Source: an uncultured Oceanospirillales bacterium | GTDB taxonomy: Bacteria > Pseudomonadota > Gammaproteobacteria > Pseudomonadales > Litorivicinaceae | Direction: 5' to 3' | DNA length: 7,788 nucleotides | Assembly: GCA_913061245.1 (NCBI GenBank) | Contig: CAJXTO010000065.1 | Coordinates: 1 to 7,788 of the forward strand | Shown: in pieces, positions 7,259 to 7,788 of the stretch | How positions within the stretch are numbered: the first letter of the stretch is position 1 | Layout of the letters: the number at the start of each line of letters is the position of its first letter | Program-made: the position numbers and the translations under genes | Notes under the pieces: generated by a model | The model's input: only the letters and a program-made list of their open reading frames with translations | Databases searched by the model: none | Told to the model about the DNA's origin: nothing

Positions 7259-7686
7259 TCAGCCAGGTCAACATCCTCAGCCTGCGGCCCTTTGCCAGAG
7301 CGACCAAGTACATAGCTCACCGTCGCGCCCTCGCGCAGAAGGTAGCGGTTTCTGCCACGAATCGAGCGATAATGAACGAATACATCTTCGCCATCTTCAC
7401 GTGTGATAAAACCGAACCCCTTGGTGGAATTAAACCACTTCACAGTACCCTCCTCGCGAGGACCTGTTGGAACGGATTCGACAAAACGACGATTTGCGAT
7501 CACTGATTGCAGAGCGCCCTGCGCATACAGTACCACTACGATGACGATCGCAATGAGTACACCAGCTTCCATTTCTGAACCTGCTTTTGGTTCCATTCCG
7601 AATGATGGCAGTAAAAACATCAGAACGAATGCGCCAATGATCGACAAAACAAGTGACAAGAACAGTTGGCCTAGTGGCTTACGCAT
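7255..7686 (-). CDS. Membrane-anchored cold-shock-domain protein
   Basis: This 143-residue protein has two hydrophobic segments (about 7-28 and 40-61) joined by a short acidic loop, then a complete cold-shock domain (about 79-143) that runs to the C-terminus. The domain shows EGTVKWFN, RNP1 as KGFGFI (89-94), RNP2 as DVFVHY (101-106) and the late KGPQAEDV motif. The nucleic-acid-stacking aromatics W84, F91, F93, F103 and H105 are present, so it should bind single-stranded RNA or DNA. Basic residues before helix 1 and after helix 2 (RR at 66-67) suggest that both ends and the cold-shock domain are cytoplasmic. The ATG at 7686 has GGAG six bases upstream; a TTG four codons earlier overlaps that site and is unlikely to be the start. 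Typical Csp proteins are about 70 residues and soluble. The domain is certain, the topology is inferred and the role is unknown. Cold induction cannot be assumed from the domain alone. Confidence 0.9.
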   Translation of the reverse strand: MRKPLGQLFLSLVLSIIGAFVLMFLLPSFGMEPKAGSEMEAGVLIAIVIVVVLYAQGALQSVIANRRFVESVPTGPREEGTVKWFNSTKGFGFITREDGEDVFVHYRSIRGRNRYLLREGATVSYVLGRSGKGPQAEDVDLAD

Positions 7687-7692
7687 GAGAAA

Positions 7693-7696
7693 CTCC
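7693..7696 (-). promoter_or_regulatory. Shine-Dalgarno site fixing the start of the cold-shock-domain gene
   Basis: On the - strand GGAG (plus-strand CTCC) lies six bases before the ATG at 7686. A longer reading from TTG at 7698 would place the start codon on top of this site, so the ATG is preferred and the protein is 143, not 147, residues. Confidence 0.75.
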
Positions 7697-7714
7697 AAAT
7701 AGCAAAGTAATTAA

Positions 7715-7743
7715 AAAGTATGGTCTAGCGGAGTACTTTACAA
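7715..7743 (-). promoter_or_regulatory. Weak candidate promoter of the cold-shock-domain gene
   Basis: On the - strand TTGTAA (7738-7743) matches four of six -35 bases. It is separated by 17 bases from TACTTT (7715-7720), which matches only three of six -10 bases. Overlapping alternatives such as CATACT or TTTAAT have poorer spacing. If real, the leader would be only about 25 bases, unlike the long cold-box leaders of cspA-type genes. This is a low-confidence call. Confidence 0.2.
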
Positions 7744-7747
7744 GACG

Positions 7748-7788
7748 ATGAGCCAAGACTCGACTGTCTCTGATCTCGAAATTCGTAT
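7748..7788 (+). CDS. Possible start of a rightward gene, cut by the window edge
   Basis: An ATG at 7748 opens a frame of 13 complete codons (MSQDSTVSDLEIR) that stays open to the window end. The only Shine-Dalgarno-like sequence, GGAG at 7730-7733, is 14 bases away, longer than usual. The polar start followed by an L-E-x-R pattern is reminiscent of the N-terminus of SlyX, a small coiled-coil protein, but 13 residues are far too few to assign a family. It would be divergent from the cold-shock-domain gene, with 61 bases between them. It may equally be chance. Confidence 0.3.
   Translation, partial: MSQDSTVSDLEIR

Noticed and set aside
7687..7698. TTG start of the cold-shock-domain gene at 7698
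   Set aside because: It overlaps the GGAG that serves the ATG at 7686, and TTG starts are rare.
7403..7702. 99-residue + strand frame opposite the cold-shock-domain gene
   Set aside because: It is antisense to a gene with unmistakable RNP1/RNP2 motifs and shows no recognisable domain of its own.
1..7788. Mobile element, CRISPR array, toxin-antitoxin, defence or biosynthetic system
   Set aside because: No transposase, integrase, direct-repeat array, RNA gene or defence motif was seen. The window is filled by housekeeping genes of uniform character.

Overview
This window reads as ordinary chromosomal core DNA from a gammaproteobacterium. The GC content is moderate, roughly half by eye. The order map-glnD-dapC-yffB-dapD-dapE and the long (346-residue) pseudomonad-type DapD suggest the Pseudomonadales/Oceanospirillales side of the class rather than the enterics. 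The genus cannot be fixed from the sequence alone.

Layout: bases 1-63 are a short leader with a small perfect hairpin and a strong ribosome binding site. Six genes then run on the + strand with almost no spacing (64-7254): map (methionine aminopeptidase), glnD (PII uridylyltransferase/uridylyl-removing enzyme), dapC (succinyl-DAP aminotransferase), an ArsC/Spx-fold protein of the YffB type, dapD (tetrahydrodipicolinate N-succinyltransferase) and dapE (succinyl-DAP desuccinylase). Junctions are 1- and 14-base overlaps or gaps of 3, 10 and 8 bases, so this is very probably one operon or a set of coupled transcripts. A convergent gene on the - strand (7255-7686) encodes two predicted membrane helices followed by a complete cold-shock domain. 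Its stop codon directly abuts that of dapE. After a 61-base gap, what may be the first 13 codons of a rightward gene run off the right edge (7748-7788).

How the genes fit together: DapD, DapC and DapE are three successive enzymes that take tetrahydrodipicolinate to LL-diaminopimelate by the succinylase route, feeding lysine and peptidoglycan synthesis. GlnD is the glutamine-sensing modifier of PII and sits directly upstream of these nitrogen-using steps. Map performs N-terminal methionine removal and is the first gene of the block. The YffB-like protein has no established function but lies inside the dap cluster. No mobile element, CRISPR array, RNA gene or defence system was seen, and no gene-free stretch exceeds 300 bases. 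The least ordinary item is the membrane-anchored cold-shock-domain protein. I found no convincing evidence of an undescribed system.
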